Below, piece by piece: positions 35,251 through 47,774 of a DNA stretch of 64,000 bases. Every line of letters starts with the position of its first letter. Position 1 is the first letter of the stretch. This DNA comes from Cryptomeria japonica (lineage: Eukaryota > Streptophyta > Pinopsida > Cupressales > Cupressaceae), in contig NC_081415.1 of assembly GCF_030272615.1 (NCBI RefSeq), positions 187,253,233 to 187,317,232 on the forward strand, given 5' to 3'. The notes under the pieces were generated by a model, which searched no databases, was not told the origin of the DNA, and saw only the letters and a program-made list of their open reading frames with translations. The position numbers were made by a program, and so were the translations under genes.

Positions 35251-36562
35251 GAGAGAATGTTGATTAGAGCCTATTGATTACTAAAATTTGACTAATTATA
35301 AAAAATTATGAGATCTTTTAAAACTTAAAATCTACATTGTAACTCCAAATATCTTAAATCACTCTCAAACATCTTTCCAATATATACATGATATGTAACT
35401 TAAAAGTGTAAGAAAGAACAAAGACATTGAAATGTGACATACTTAAAATGATATATTTTATGTATATATTCTTCTTGGGAAATTAATTTTGGCTTGAAGA
35501 CATAATGACAGATATAGAGAAAGAGAATTGATCCAATGCAAATAATTTGGTGCTACAACTATTAGGCACTAGCATTATAAAAATACATTTTTTATTTTTA
35601 GCATTTTCATTTGGCGCTTGCCAAATTTGGCTAGCACTAAATATAAATACATTTTCATTTGGTGGAAGCACGAAATTATTTACATTGGGAAATTCTAACC
35701 CTTTGGGTTGGATTTGCCTAGGGCATCCAACCAAAAGGGTTGGACGACCATTTCATGCTAATTTTTTTTTTCAAAAACTATAAAAAAAAATTCACACACT
35801 TTTGGCCATGCTCTCCATTAGGTTTGCACATGTTTCAATGCAAATTAGATTTAGAAAAATATCATGTAATGATGTTAAGATATCTTTCAACTATCTAGCC
35901 ATAGAATTGTTTTCACGTTTTGATTTTGTTAAAGTTTTCATCTTTAATTTGTTTTTTAAGTGTGTCCATCTTTTGCAAAAAACAAACCTATGGTAATTTG
36001 AGTATAGTTTTTTACTCGTTCATAAAATTTTGAAATAAAGTATATTTTTTAAAAAATGATTTTCAATTAGTTTTCAAAAAATTTAAGGGTGGAACACTTT
36101 AAAAAATTTATTTTTCAAGATGTGTCCAACTCAAAAACTAGTAAAAAATCATATCTTCCTTAAAAATTTGGTTGAAAATTTGGCATAAACTACATGGTAT
36201 TAGCTAATTTCTCACTGGAGTGATTTTTGAAATATAAAATAAAAATTAACAATTTAGGGGGTGCACACCAAATGCTATATTAATCTTGTTTTGAAAAAAT
36301 AGGACCACTTAGTGTACTCTCCTTTTTTAATCCCTTGATCTTCAGCGTTTTCAAAAAATATTAATAGAGTAGAAAGTATATTTAGAGAACTATAACTCTT
36401 GTTCTTGTTATAAATTCAAAGCACTAGAACTCTTTTTCTTGTGGCATCTTCAAATTTTTAGTGTAACTATCTTCATTTTACCATCTAAGACCAATATTTG
36501 TTGATTTTAAAAAAGTGGCATCTTAAGATCCTTTTTGCGCCCCCATCTTTGTACACTTACCC
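35250..36562 (+). repeat. Left arm of a long inverted repeat (foldback)
   Basis: Pairs with 39645-40893 in inverted orientation. Anchors are: ATGTTGATTAGAGC near 35256 against the complement near 40880; an 18-bp perfect match at 35709-35726 with 40478-40495; a 31-bp perfect match at about 35810-35840 with 40369-40399; and AAGTGGCATCTTAAGATCC near 36513 against 39695. Between anchors the arms have diverged by substitutions and small gaps. No gene is present; 35483-35734 and 35802-35996 are chance frames. Confidence 0.88.
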
Positions 36563-37532
<970 letters not shown>

Positions 37533-38194
37533 TGTTGGGAGTAAAAGGTAAACAACTACTAGATGGAAATGTGAAAATCAATTTTACAAATCTCAAATTA
37601 AGTTCATTATATAATGGAAACACAATCAATCTTAATTGTAGAAAACCATATATATTTCAATTCAACAAATTGATAACATAAGAACTTAGCAAACTACATG
37701 AAAATATCACAACATAAATTGAATATGGAGAAACCCTTGTAAAAAATCCACCAAAAAGAGAGGCCAAATATGTATTATCTTCAAAAGAAACATTACAATA
37801 CAATACAGTTCCTTTCTCCTTCATTTGTCTTCAAGTTGACATCTCTTATGAACTTGTCAAAATTTGATATAAAACCTTCATCTCGAGGCTCCAATTTATA
37901 GAGTTATTAAACTTGGTGCCTAAAATGACTCTCTTCAAAACCAAAAGTCACCTTCATAAACTACAATGGACATTCCTTTTTAACTACCCTCACTTGAGGA
38001 GTTAATAAATTAGTTACAAATAATAATTTTTTTTTACTATCGAAGCACTTCATCCCTTATAAATACATTTATAGACTGCAGGTGAAAAATTGTTACACCA
38101 TTAACACTCGAGGCATCTAGAGATACCTTATTAAGAATGTTGGAATAATAAATGAAAAATAGTTTACAAGGTTGATGACAACTTAATCCTAACA
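37533..38194 (-). mobile_element. 3' LTR of a nested minus-strand copia element
   Basis: On the minus strand it starts TGTTAGGATTAAGTTGTC directly after a polypurine-like CAAGTGGGAGAATT, and ends TTACTCCCAACA, 662 bp. It belongs to the copia relic at 38195-39545 and sits in the loop of the foldback. The 5' LTR is missing. Confidence 0.78.
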
Positions 38195-39545
38195 AATTCT
38201 CCCACTTGACATCATACATTATAAATACATTGATAGGAACAAACAATCCAATCAAATACAAGAGATGAGGACCATGACCTCCCTACACCAAGAGAATTTT
38301 TCCATTCTCATAAGCTTAGTAAGATAGTCTACAACATTTTCCCGAGTGTTAACCTTCCTCAAAATAACCACCATATTGCACTTTGACCATGATACATTTT
38401 CTAAGCATATTGCACTTTAATTTTCACAACTAATATAAATTTTCCTACAATGAAAATTAATACCTACACATAACTTATGCAAATAAATACCTCTTTAGAG
38501 ACATGGGTAGCACCTATACATGCAACATCAATGGTGGATAGAGAAATAATGAGCTACCTCTTATTCATCCAACTCATTATACCAACAAATAAAGTGTAAA
38601 ACATAACCATTACTCAACTTCCAACTATCTAAATCACTAGCCTAGTCTACATTACTCAAGCCCTACATGTCCAATATTATCTATATTATCGATAATATAA
38701 TAAGTCAAATAAATAAGTACCCTCTTCACATTGTTCTAATGCTTTGTACCAATATTAGATACAAACATACTTAATAATCCCACTGCTTGGGCAATATATA
38801 GCTAGTTCAAAACAATCCAAACACGAGGCTACTAAGAACACTATTATTTGACACATTAGACATAATATAAATCATCCTTGTATTTCATATGCATATCTAA
38901 AGTAATATGAGTGCAAAATAGGAAAGGAATTTTAATTAGCTTACATCCTACATATTAAAATTTTATAAAATAATATTCATATATTTATTCTAAGACAACC
39001 AAAGATTGTTTTGCTCATGATTCCTCTTAATTTTCATACACAATATATATCTCGTTGTCCCTAGATATTTCATCTTGAAAGGATTTAAAATATGATTTCT
39101 TAGCTCTAATTTAATACCCTTCTTGTTATTGAAAAATAATATGATATCCACATATAAGGTAATAATTAGTATATGATCATCAGTACATCTAATGTAAATA
39201 TAGTGTAATTGCTTGCTTCTTAAAAAATTCAACTTCAACACAAAAAAAGTCAAACTTTTGATACAAGATTTAGGATGATTGTTTTAAACTATAAATAAAT
39301 CATTATTTGCAAATCAAGTGGTCTTTTCTTCTACTTAGAAACCTTTAGGTTACATATATAAATTTCCTCTTGTAGGTTCCCATGCAAAATATTAGTTTTA
39401 ATATCCACTTTCTCTATTTTAGTATTATACGTAGCAACTATGATTAAAATAAATCTAATTGAGGACAATTTAGCAATTGTATTCTTACAAAATTTATTAA
39501 ATTCCTTAGAACAATATTCTCGTCTATTATTAAATCTCAAAATGT
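38195..39545 (-). pseudogene. Ty1/copia integrase-RT-RNase H relic, internally deleted
   Basis: Minus-strand copia fragment. From the right: NNRREYCSKEFNKFC (39540-39490) is the integrase segment with the conserved GxEY-like context. It runs directly into SIRFILIIVATYNTKIEKVD and ILHGNLQEEIYI, which belong to RT, so the C-terminal half of integrase and the start of RT were deleted. The frame 39253-38990 carries the RT catalytic region as LYVDIILF (second Asp of YVDD replaced by Ile) and MKYLGTTRYILCMKIKR. Downstream, about 38790-38690, GLLSMFVSNIGTKHWNNVKRV marks the region before RNase H. Later parts are highly decayed. Confidence 0.85.
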
Positions 39546-39644
39546 ATTATATAAGATGACATTAACCTTGCAATCCTAGGTCATTTTCATGTGTATCCAT
39601 GATCCATGGTAGGTGTACTTAGATCCCCTACTCACACATGTCAA

Positions 39645-40893
39645 GGGTAAGTGTACAAAGATGGGGTACCAAAAAGGGGTCTTAAGATGCCACTTTTTTT
39701 TATCTGAAATCATCAAAGTCTGAACTTCAATGAGAAATTGAAGATAGGTACACTCAAAATTTGAAGATGCAACAAGAACAAAAGTTGTAGGTGCTCCGAA
39801 TCTACTTTCTAAACTACTAATTTGTTTTGAAAATGGGAGAGATTAAGGGTTTCAAAAAGGGGCACTACATATATTGCTCCTATTTTTTCAATAAAAAAAT
39901 AACATAGCATGAAATGTGGTGCCCCTAAAAAGTCAACTTTTTTTTTATAATTTTGCGAATCACTGCGGTGAGAAAGTAGCTAACACATTGAAGTTTATGC
40001 TAGATTTTTCAAGTTATTTTTTAATGAATATTTGAATTTTTATGGATTTCCAAAGTGGACACATCCTAGAACACATAAATTTGAGCATGCTCCCCCCAAA
40101 AATTTATGAAAACTAATCAAAAATCAGATTTTATTTTTTAAATTGTGTAGAATGGAATCTAGTTTCTAAAAATGTAATTTTTTTCAAAATTGGATAAACA
40201 ATTAAAAATCTATGGCCAAAATATGTCATGTTGGTTTTTGACAAAAATTGAACACACTAACAAAAGAAATTATGGATGAAGACCTTAACATTATCAAAAT
40301 TTGAAAAGAACTATATGGTTGGATATCTAAGAGAGAGCTTGACGATTTTATGGTGTTTTTTTATCACATTGAAACATGTGCAAACCTAATGGAGAGCACG
40401 AACAAAAAAGAAATTTTTTAATATTTGCTGGAAAACATGTCTAAGGCCTAAGAAGGGTGTCCAACCCATTGGGTTGGATGCCCTAGGCAAATCCAAGCAT
40501 TATGCAAGTGGTGTTTCCCAAGGAGACACATTTGGTGTGCACGAAATGGAGAAAAAATTGAAAATACATTTGGTGCAAGCCTTATTTGTCACGCGCCATA
40601 TTTGGGGCACGCCAAATATATTCCATGCAATTTTTCATCTTTGAACTTGCACAAATATTTCTCTCTCCAATATATACATAAAATATAACATGTTTTTGTC
40701 TTTTTCCTTCATAGTTTTATTTGTCTTTTTCCTTTCTTATACTTTTAGTTATATTTTATGTATATATTGTCAAGATGTTTGAGAGTGGTTCTAGATCTCT
40801 AGGAGATATAATGTAGATTCTAGTTTTTAGAGTATTCATATAAATTTCAGACATAGTTAAATTTCAGTAATCAGCATGCTCATATCAACATTA
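39645..40893 (-). repeat. Right arm of the long inverted repeat (foldback)
   Basis: Inverted partner of 35250-36562. The inner end carries GGTAAGTGTACAAAGATGGGG (39645-39665), complementary to the sequence near 36540-36560. The outer end has CAGTAATCAGCATGCTCATA close to the CT-rich tract. Both arms are free of coding sequence. Arm lengths of 1.31 and 1.25 kb and a loop that was about 1 kb before the copia insertion are consistent with a foldback or long-TIR DNA element. Confidence 0.88.
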
Positions 40894-41197
40894 TCTCCCT
40901 GGTCTCTTCCTTGCATTCTCCCTCTCTCTTCCTTAACCCTTGCCCCTCTCTCTCTTAGGTCTATCCCTCTTTACTTCCTTCCCTCTTAGGTATCTCTCCC
41001 TCTCTTTACCATCTCCCTCACCCACTCTCTCTCTTTGGTATATCCCTCTCTTTTCGTCTTTCACTTGGGGTCTCTCTTTCTCTCCCTCTTGCATCTCCAT
41101 CTCTTACTCTCTCCCCCTCTCTTAAGTGTCTCTCTCTCATTATCTCCCTCTCCCTCCCCATCCCCCTCCATTTCTCTTACTCTCTCAAGTCTCTCTT

Positions 41198-41267
<70 letters not shown>

Positions 41268-41390
41268 TCATTCCATTTCTCTTTCTCTCAAGTTTGTCTC
41301 CCTCTCTCTCAAGTCTCTCTCCCTATCATTATTCTTCCTCCCTCCCCTCCTGTATCTCCCTATCTCTATTCTTTCTCCATATCCTTGGGT
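40894..41390. repeat. CT-rich microsatellite region
   Basis: Pyrimidine-rich counterpart of the GA-rich tract beside the other foldback arm, with a clean (CT)n run at about 41201-41263. Leu/Ser-rich frames here (40940-41416) are low-complexity translations. Confidence 0.88.
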
Positions 41391-42618
41391 TGTTGGCATA
41401 TGCTAGATTTGGTTAAGTGTTGTCATTGATGTCAACAGTGTATCCCGGTTGGATATGGTTTTGCTATCCTGGTTGGACCTATCCTGGTTAGACTTGGTGT
41501 TCATCTTGGTTTTGGCTTTGATTATGATTCGGTATGATCAGATCCTTGGATTTAGTTTTCGATGCTTATTTAGGATGGTTATATGCTTGCCATATTCTAT
41601 TGGTTCATGATTTGGTGCTCTGATAGCTATCGCTTATGTTCTCAGTTAATATTTCTTGGTACCGGTTAGCTTTACCGATTAGCGATATTTAATGATTTGG
41701 TTAGATAATTTTGGCTCGACTTATGAAATTGTTTTTTATCATGTTGAAGGTACTTCTTGATCGTATCTTAACTATTTGGTGACTTTGCATTGGGTAGCAT
41801 GTTGTTATGATATTTCTATTTGGATCCGGTTAGACTTTTTGTATTATTGCACTGAGGGTTTCTACCGGTTGGTGAAACATGTTGGATTTTGGTCTTAGCG
41901 GAATTTTTGCAAATAAAATAGTTTGAGAATTTGAATTAGGTCCATGCTATGTAATGTAAATCATAATATTGGTCTAAAGGTATCGTGTGATGTAATTTTT
42001 GTAATGATGGGTTTTTGGGTTTAGGGTTTAGTCGACCTTATCAATAAGGTTGATGATCTATATTTATAGGTGACTTATTCATGTAATTTTGGTATCTATA
42101 TTTTTTGGTATTGATGGTTATGTCTACATTGTCAGAGAAAGGCTTATGTGTGAATAAAGTTATATCTTTAAGCGAAGGGATCAAAAGGTTTTTTTGTTGC
42201 AAGGCAGACATTTATGCTTAACCGAAACTGTATCAAGTATTAGTACATGCTACTTTCAGAGTTCATTTTTTTCGGATTTTAGTCCGATGCTTTATAAGTC
42301 AGTGAGATTTCTCTCTTTGTGATGAGCAGTGAGCTCTAGGTTGTTGTCCTGATTGCAAGTGCAATCCCCATTGTAATTATTTCACATACTATTGCAGAAG
42401 TATTATCTGATTGTGGGTAGGGTTTCCTACCATGGTTTTCCCTTTACCGGGTTTTCCATGTCAAAAATATTAGTGTCATGTGTATTGTGCTTTCATGCTT
42501 TATCTTTCATTGTGTTGTGCTCTGGTATTAATCTTATAATTTGCATTAACTACTATACTTGTGACAAAAATAATTCACCCCCCTCTTAGTTTTCTCCCAG
42601 TATCGGATCATTCCAACA
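41391..42618 (+). mobile_element. 5' LTR of Sirevirus-like copia element (LTR family A)
   Basis: TGTTGGCATATG...CATTCCAACA, 1228 bp with TG...CA ends, immediately after the CT-rich tract and immediately before the primer site. It shares length and late blocks (ACCATGGTTTTCCCTTTACCG, TCACCCCCCTC) with the LTR at 1759-2989. Differences from the right-hand LTR at 45163 are large, see the finding on chimerism. Confidence 0.87.
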
Positions 42619-42620
42619 AT

Positions 42621-42631
42621 TGGTATCAGAG
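42621..42631 (+). other. Primer-binding site
   Basis: TGGTATCAGAG, complementary to initiator-Met tRNA, two bases after the LTR. Confidence 0.92.
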
Positions 42632-42689
42632 AAAGGTCCTCTCTGCAGAATCTTAACTGCTTGAGGAGATCGGTGACATTAGCATCAAG

Positions 42690-43475
42690 TTCTACATTCA
42701 ATCCCTATTGAAAGGTGAGTCTTAGATTTGATGGTACAAATTATAAAATATGGAAGGAGTGAATAAGGATTCATCTGAGATGTCTTGGAGCTAAACTTTG
42801 GGAGATAGTGGAGAAAGGGTATATACCTCATAATCCTAATTATGGAATACTGACGCCTGTTGATGAACAAAAGAGAGCTTAAAATGATGTTAGAGCGAAA
42901 GAAGCATTGTTGAGTGCCCTATATGATGAAAATCTATTGAATGTCATAGAGTTAGAGAATGCAAAGAAGATCTGGTTGAATCGTGAAACTCTTTATGAAG
43001 GTGACCAAGCAATAAAGAATGAAAAATTTGAAGGTTTCCGGGTAAGATATGAAACTTTGAAGATGGAAGAAGATGAGAAGATTAGTTCTTTCATGGATAG
43101 AGTAAATGAAATTGTCATGGGAATCAAATTTTTTGGCGAATCAATTAGTGAGGATGAGGTTGTGTCAAAGATTTTGAGAGTTCTACTTCTGACTTACAAG
43201 ATGAAGGCTATTGTAATTAATGAACTTCAGACAATGTCAAGTACCCCTTTTACTAGAGGTACATTACTTTGGAAATTTACTGCTCTTGAGCTTGAGGAAC
43301 TTGGAGATCAAAGTGCTACTAAAATTGAAATTGCATTTAAAGCATCTGCCTTTGGTAAGAAGAAGATAGATTGGAAGAAGTTGTATGCTAAATACTTGGA
43401 GGACATTGAAAGGGAAGACAGAGAACTTGAAGAGTTGGAAGCCCTGATTTCTTATAATGAATTCCTAAAGGATTG
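42690..43475 (+). pseudogene. Ty1/copia gag relic (UBN2-type)
   Basis: Capsid protein of the copia element. The N-terminus reads RFDGTNYKIWKE (about 42725-42760) then a TAG, with another stop near 42880; from 42907 a 227-residue frame is open. Family features are WLNRETLYEGDQ, FRVRYETLKMEEDEKISSF and ISEDEVVSKILRVLL, all in the order of UBN2-type gag. The frame breaks near 43475, where the zinc-knuckle and protease frame takes over. The start codon is not clear because the first segment is damaged. Confidence 0.9.
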
Positions 43476-44207
43476 GTTGGAAGTAAGTATAAAGGAAAAG
43501 TCCCTTTTAAATGTTTTTCATGCAATAAGATTGGTCATTTTGCTTCTAGATGTCTTGAAAGAGCTGCTAGAAATCATGAAAGATTTGTGAGGAGTTATAA
43601 GCCTAATCCGAAATATCAAAGGAGACCTAGATTTAGAAGGAATAAGGATAAATCATGTTATTATGTTGGTGATGATGGTGATGATGAACCTATAAATGGA
43701 ACCGATAGTGGAAGCTTAGGTAAAGATTGGGTCTTTATTTCTATCAAGGATGATTCTCTGGAACCTATCATTGAAGAAACTCAAACTGAGGAGAAGGCTT
43801 TCGCTACTAAAATGGAAGAAAAGGATGAATGGGTTATAGATAGTGGATTCTCACATCACATGACTGGCAACAAGATAAAATTTCTAACACTGCAATTATT
43901 TGATGGCAGACTAGTCAGATTTGGAGACAACAAGGCATGTAGGATCAAAGGCAAAGGATCAATATCATTGAATGGTAAGACTAATATTGATAATGTTTAT
44001 TATGTTGAAGGCTTAAAGCATAATCTTTTAAGTGTAGGTCAGATGGTGGATAGAGGATTTCATTTGCAATTCAAGAATGGAAAATGCAAGATCATCAATA
44101 GATCTAGATTGGAAATTTCTTTTGGAACACAGACCAAAGAAAATATCTTTCATTTGAACTCTGACAATTCTTGTTTGATTGCTCAGATTGGTGAAAACTG
44201 GTTATGA
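43473..44207 (+). pseudogene. Ty1/copia zinc knuckle and aspartic protease relic
   Basis: A 244-residue frame. The zinc knuckle CFSCNKIGHFASRC is at about residues 14-27 (CX2CX4HX4C, nucleic-acid binding). A basic and then acidic linker follows. The protease active site is WVIDSGFSHHMTG near residues 123-135, with the catalytic Asp in DSG. The LSVGQMVDRGF block follows about 70 residues later. It ends in NWL and a TGA where related elements read on into the integrase zinc-binding (H-H-C-C) region. One frameshift separates it from gag upstream. Confidence 0.93.
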
Positions 44208-44340
44208 CATAAGAGGATGTGTCATGCAAAACTTTGATTGCATAGTGAAGATCAATTCGACACAGGCTGTCAGATATTTGCCCAAGATTGTTAAACCTCA
44301 TAATCTAGTATGTTTTTCAATCCTTACAACAGATCTCTAA
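44208..44340 (+). pseudogene. Copia pre-integrase remnant
   Basis: Continues the polyprotein after the TGA as HKRMCHA, then in another frame as FDCIVKINSTQAVRYLPKI and VKPHNLVCFSIL. This is the start of the pre-integrase region with its HxxxCH spacing. The catalytic integrase core, RT and RNase H do not follow. The reading ends near 44340 at the suspected junction with unrelated sequence. Confidence 0.7.
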
Positions 44341-44365
44341 TCGACAAGCACTTGAAAAATTCACT

Positions 44366-44767
44366 TTGGCTAAGAGAGCTGCTTTTGATCAGATCATTGA
44401 GAGAGAGAAGAAAAAGATTGAGGAGAAGCTAATTTTGATAGAAAATTCTTTGAAACAATGTACTAATATATACAGGGTATGTTGCAATACTGAGATACTT
44501 ACAACAAATGTAGATAAAAAGATAAAAGAGATACAGGAGAAGATTGCTAGTATTGCTAACTCTTTTGATGGACTAATTTCACTGACAACATCTATTGATG
44601 GACAAATTTTGACTTTGGAGAACCAAATTTATGCTCTTGAAAAGGAAAGAGATAAGATCATTCGGAGAGCCAGAAGTCTCAGAGGTTTGGTGAGTCCAAG
44701 ATTGGATTCACTCTGTGTACATAAGAAGGAATGCATGGATATGCTGAGAAATCCCACACCAGCATAA
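44366..44767 (+). CDS. Coiled-coil reading frame upstream of the 3' LTR, function unknown
   Basis: A 133-residue open frame with long heptad-like stretches (REKKKIEEKLILIENSLKQ and DKKIKEIQEKIASIANSF, then LENQIYALEKERDKIIRR). The protein-like reading extends upstream of its first ATG to about 44325 (RQALEKFTLAKRAAF). It lies where pol should be, about 390 bp before the 3' LTR. Coiled-coil post-pol frames are known in Sireviruses, which would fit. It may instead be a captured host fragment. No known family is recognised. Confidence 0.5.
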   Translation: MAKRAAFDQIIEREKKKIEEKLILIENSLKQCTNIYRVCCNTEILTTNVDKKIKEIQEKIASIANSFDGLISLTTSIDGQILTLENQIYALEKERDKIIRRARSLRGLVSPRLDSLCVHKKECMDMLRNPTPA

Positions 44768-44939
44768 GTTAATGAGAAAGAATCACTTGCATATTTACTG
44801 AGTGAACTTGTATCTATCTCCGACACATTCAAAACTGGATGGGATACTTATATGGAATTATTGGAGAAATCTTCTCCGAAAATCTTGAAACTAGTCAAGC
44901 TCCGGTAAGATATTTTTGGAGGTATTTAGTGTACAGTAC

Positions 44940-45162
44940 TTATTCTTTGACATATTTTTTTTGGGCATTGATGTTAAAGGGGGAGTAGTATACATGTGAA
45001 AAAGAATGAAGAGTTGCATACGTTAGGGGGAGTTACAGAGAATTTGGAGTATTGAAGTACTTGTCATATTCAACTCAGGTGGAGCAGGGTAGGATGAAAC
45101 CGACGGTTGAAACCATGACCATTTTTCACATGAGTGTTGCCATCAATGCCAAAGGGGGAGAT
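44940..45162 (+). other. 3' untranslated region with repeated polypurine motifs
   Basis: Contains GTTAAAGGGGGAGTAG (about 44972-44987), TTAGGGGGAG (about 45024-45033) and the LTR-proximal AAAGGGGGAGA at 45151-45161, preceded by TTGCCATCAATGCC. The same TTGCCATCAATGCC phrase stands before the 3' LTR at 1759. It is a Sirevirus-type 3' end. Confidence 0.72.
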
Positions 45163-46085
45163 TGTTGGCAATTGACACTCCTTTGGTTAGGTTTAATTAT
45201 GTTGTCATTGATGGCAACATGATTTTGGGTTCAAACTTCATATGGTGTATTGGTAGGCACTTCACAAACTCTACATCGGCACCGACACCAACACCGACAG
45301 GATAGAAGATTTCTCTGGTCACCGACAATGTAGGCTGACATGGTATAGTTAAGGTTATTAGTATTGGAGGTCGACTTATCTTGGGTCTAGCATAGGCAGC
45401 TTATTTTAATGTTTATTTATTTATGTTATATGGCCAACATGTAATATGATATTGTATATATCCTTGTAAGCTGACATAAGGCATAAATTTGTATAGGGTA
45501 TATAGGGCAGATTGATTAGATCATTTTAAATAAGAAGAATATTATAGGGATATAATGTAATGCATATGTAAATGTGATATGATGCGAAATATATTAGAGA
45601 GACTATTTATGTGAGGAATTTATTGTAAGGGTTATTCCAGTACAAAGGTTTAGGGTTTTTACCGAAACTGTATTCTGGCATAGAAGATGCTATCTTAGCA
45701 GTTCTCACTTCTTTGGATTGTTGTCTGGATTTTTATGTAGTCAATGAGGCTCCTATTGTGATTAAGCAGTGTGCTCTAGGCTATAAGCCTTCCTGCAAGT
45801 GTAGGCCCATAATATATTGTAATATATCTTCATATTGGTAGTGAATTGATATTGTGGGTCACAAATCCCACCTTGGTTTTTCCTCATTGAGGTTTTCCAC
45901 GTATAAATTTGTGTGTTATGATTCTCATTTATATGTTTGGCTTATTGGTTGATTTACTTCTTTCAATTCTATTTATACTGGTATACCAGTTGGTGTATGA
46001 AATATTTTGTTAAGGCTAAAATTTACCATTTCAGTATAACATTGATTCACCCCCCCCACCCCCTCCCTCTCAGTTTTATTGGTTA
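45163..46085 (+). mobile_element. 3' LTR of Sirevirus-like element (LTR family B)
   Basis: Starts TGTTGGCAATTGACACTC, identical to the family B LTR start at 28710-29602 (minus). It carries CCACCTTGGTTTTTCCTCATTGAGG and ends in a long C-run followed by CTCTCAG. The last 10-15 bases including the terminal CA are missing or altered. Length is about 923 bp, against 893 bp for the other family B copy and 1228 bp for the family A LTR at the left of this element. Confidence 0.83.
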
Positions 46086-46597
46086 GGAAAAAGATGGAAG
46101 AAACAAAATAACAAGTGGGACATATATTTACATGATTATCCTAGCAACAAAGAGGAGATAAAAAAGTTTGTGTTAGAGAAATTTAGGAATGCCATGTGGA
46201 CAAAGCAGCTAGGCGGGAAAAATGTGTACTATATTAAATAATTCAATCCTACTTAGGAGGATGGTGAAAAAGTTTACTTGATATTTGTGATTAATGGAAA
46301 GACCAAAATTCTAATTGTACAGTTAATGACTGGATCTCATGATTTGAGATGTGATATGGGTACATGGAAGGTGCCCAAAGAAGATTGGGAAAAAAAGGAT
46401 GTGCATTTTTTGTAGCGAGTTGTATTTAATCAAGGAGTGTGCAATGTATGAAGATATTCATAGCCAGTTTGATAATGAATTAAAGGTAGATAGTTTTAAT
46501 GAGCTTTTTGAAGAGACAAGGCTTCACAAAACAACAAGTCTCTTACTCAAGATTCATAAGAGAAGGACCAACATGGAAAAGATCTTGAAATCGGGAT
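46085..46597 (+). pseudogene. Unidentified decayed protein-coding fragment
   Basis: I do not recognise the family. A protein-like reading runs from the right edge of the LTR: NNKWDIYLHDYPSNKEEIKK, FVLEKFRNAMWTKQLGGKN, then (after two stops) EDGEKVYLIFVINGKTKIL and DMGTWKVPKEDW. It then shifts to the open frame 46351-46599, with CIFCSELYLIKECAMYEDI and FNELFEETRLHKTTSLLLK. The mix of charged and aromatic residues and the single-base nature of the breaks suggest a real former gene or an internal part of an element. A CX2C pair (CIFC) is present. The neighbours are an LTR and an R1 repeat. Confidence 0.45.
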
Positions 46598-46669
46598 AAT
46601 TTGGCACATCTTGGTCCCTTAGACCATTGGGTCTCATGGAAATGATTAAAATTATTTCATTCATTCATT

Positions 46670-47770
46670 CTTTTAAGGGAGCTTCCACCTTTGTATTTCT
46701 CTCGTATTTTCTCCATCGTGCAAGACAAAAATATATACATGTGCCAAAAGCTCCAAGGTGATTCCATATTTTTCTCTCTTTGCTATGAATGGTTATTATT
46801 ATTTTGCAGGATATACAACTGACTAGGTGGTCGTTTTTGTGTACAATTGTGTCATATTACAATTAATAGCCTCCTCAAAGTGACGGTTCTCTTTCAGAGT
46901 AGTTTCATCTGAATTTCGTAGAGGGACAAAATTAGGGTAAAATTCCCTAAAATCATTTGAAATGGAATACCTATTGAATAAATTCTCATTGATCAACTTC
47001 CAAATTTATTTTATCATGTGTCCTCTTATTTATTAAGACATAAATGGTAGTCCATAGTAATTTTATGGTTTCCTAAAATATTATTTAGTTTAATATAAAA
47101 AATTAGTTACCTTAATAAAATTTAACTTGTATTCAAGTTTAAATTGCTTCTTTCACATTTTAGCTATTTCTTTCAAGATTTTTGTATTATAAGGTCTATC
47201 TTTATACATTCTTTTTATTATTAATATATTTAATTTTTTAACTAAAAAAATTACTAATAAAATAGGATAAATATTTATCATTTTTGGTGTAAAGGATAAA
47301 TTAAATTGCTATGGATTGTGTAACAATTGAAGTGAATGATGTCTAAGTAGAATAAAATATTATATAAAATAGTAAAGAGATTAAGCTAAGAAAAGAAGCG
47401 CCATCCAAAAACAAGTCAAACATGAAATAGTAAACAATAAACAAACTCACTTATCTTGTTTGCACTAGCAAGATATGGTGATATTGTGGGTGCCTTCATA
47501 TTAATTATTGATCCTCTATCATGGTGTTCATAGCACTATAGGGGCTCAAATAACTAATGATGGAAGGAATATATTCATTTGAAAGAGCTTACTCACGTCA
47601 AATAACTTTTAATAATGAAAGTGTTGCAATTTAGTTGCTAAGAATAATCATATGCTCCTCGATTATACCATCCATCAAGATTTAAATCCCTCGAAAGTAT
47701 GATTGGGCTAGGTTTGACCTTAAGATACTTTAAGCCCCTACTTGCTAGTTTAGGCAAATGCTAGCTTTTG
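46670..47770 (+). repeat. Dispersed non-coding repeat R1, copy c
   Basis: Contains TCCACCTTTGTATTTCTC (about 46686), the CTTCCAAATTTATTTTATCA and ACATAAATGGTAGTCC blocks (about 46997-47055), AGGATAAATATTTATCA (about 47264), and the last block 47340-47765 with AACAAGTCAAA, GATCCTCTATCATGG and CGATTATACCATCCATCAAGA. It ends at TTAGGCAAATGC where the LINE relic begins. This copy shows the undisturbed sequence at the site of the MITE in copy e. Confidence 0.8.
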
Positions 47771-47774
47771 CAAA

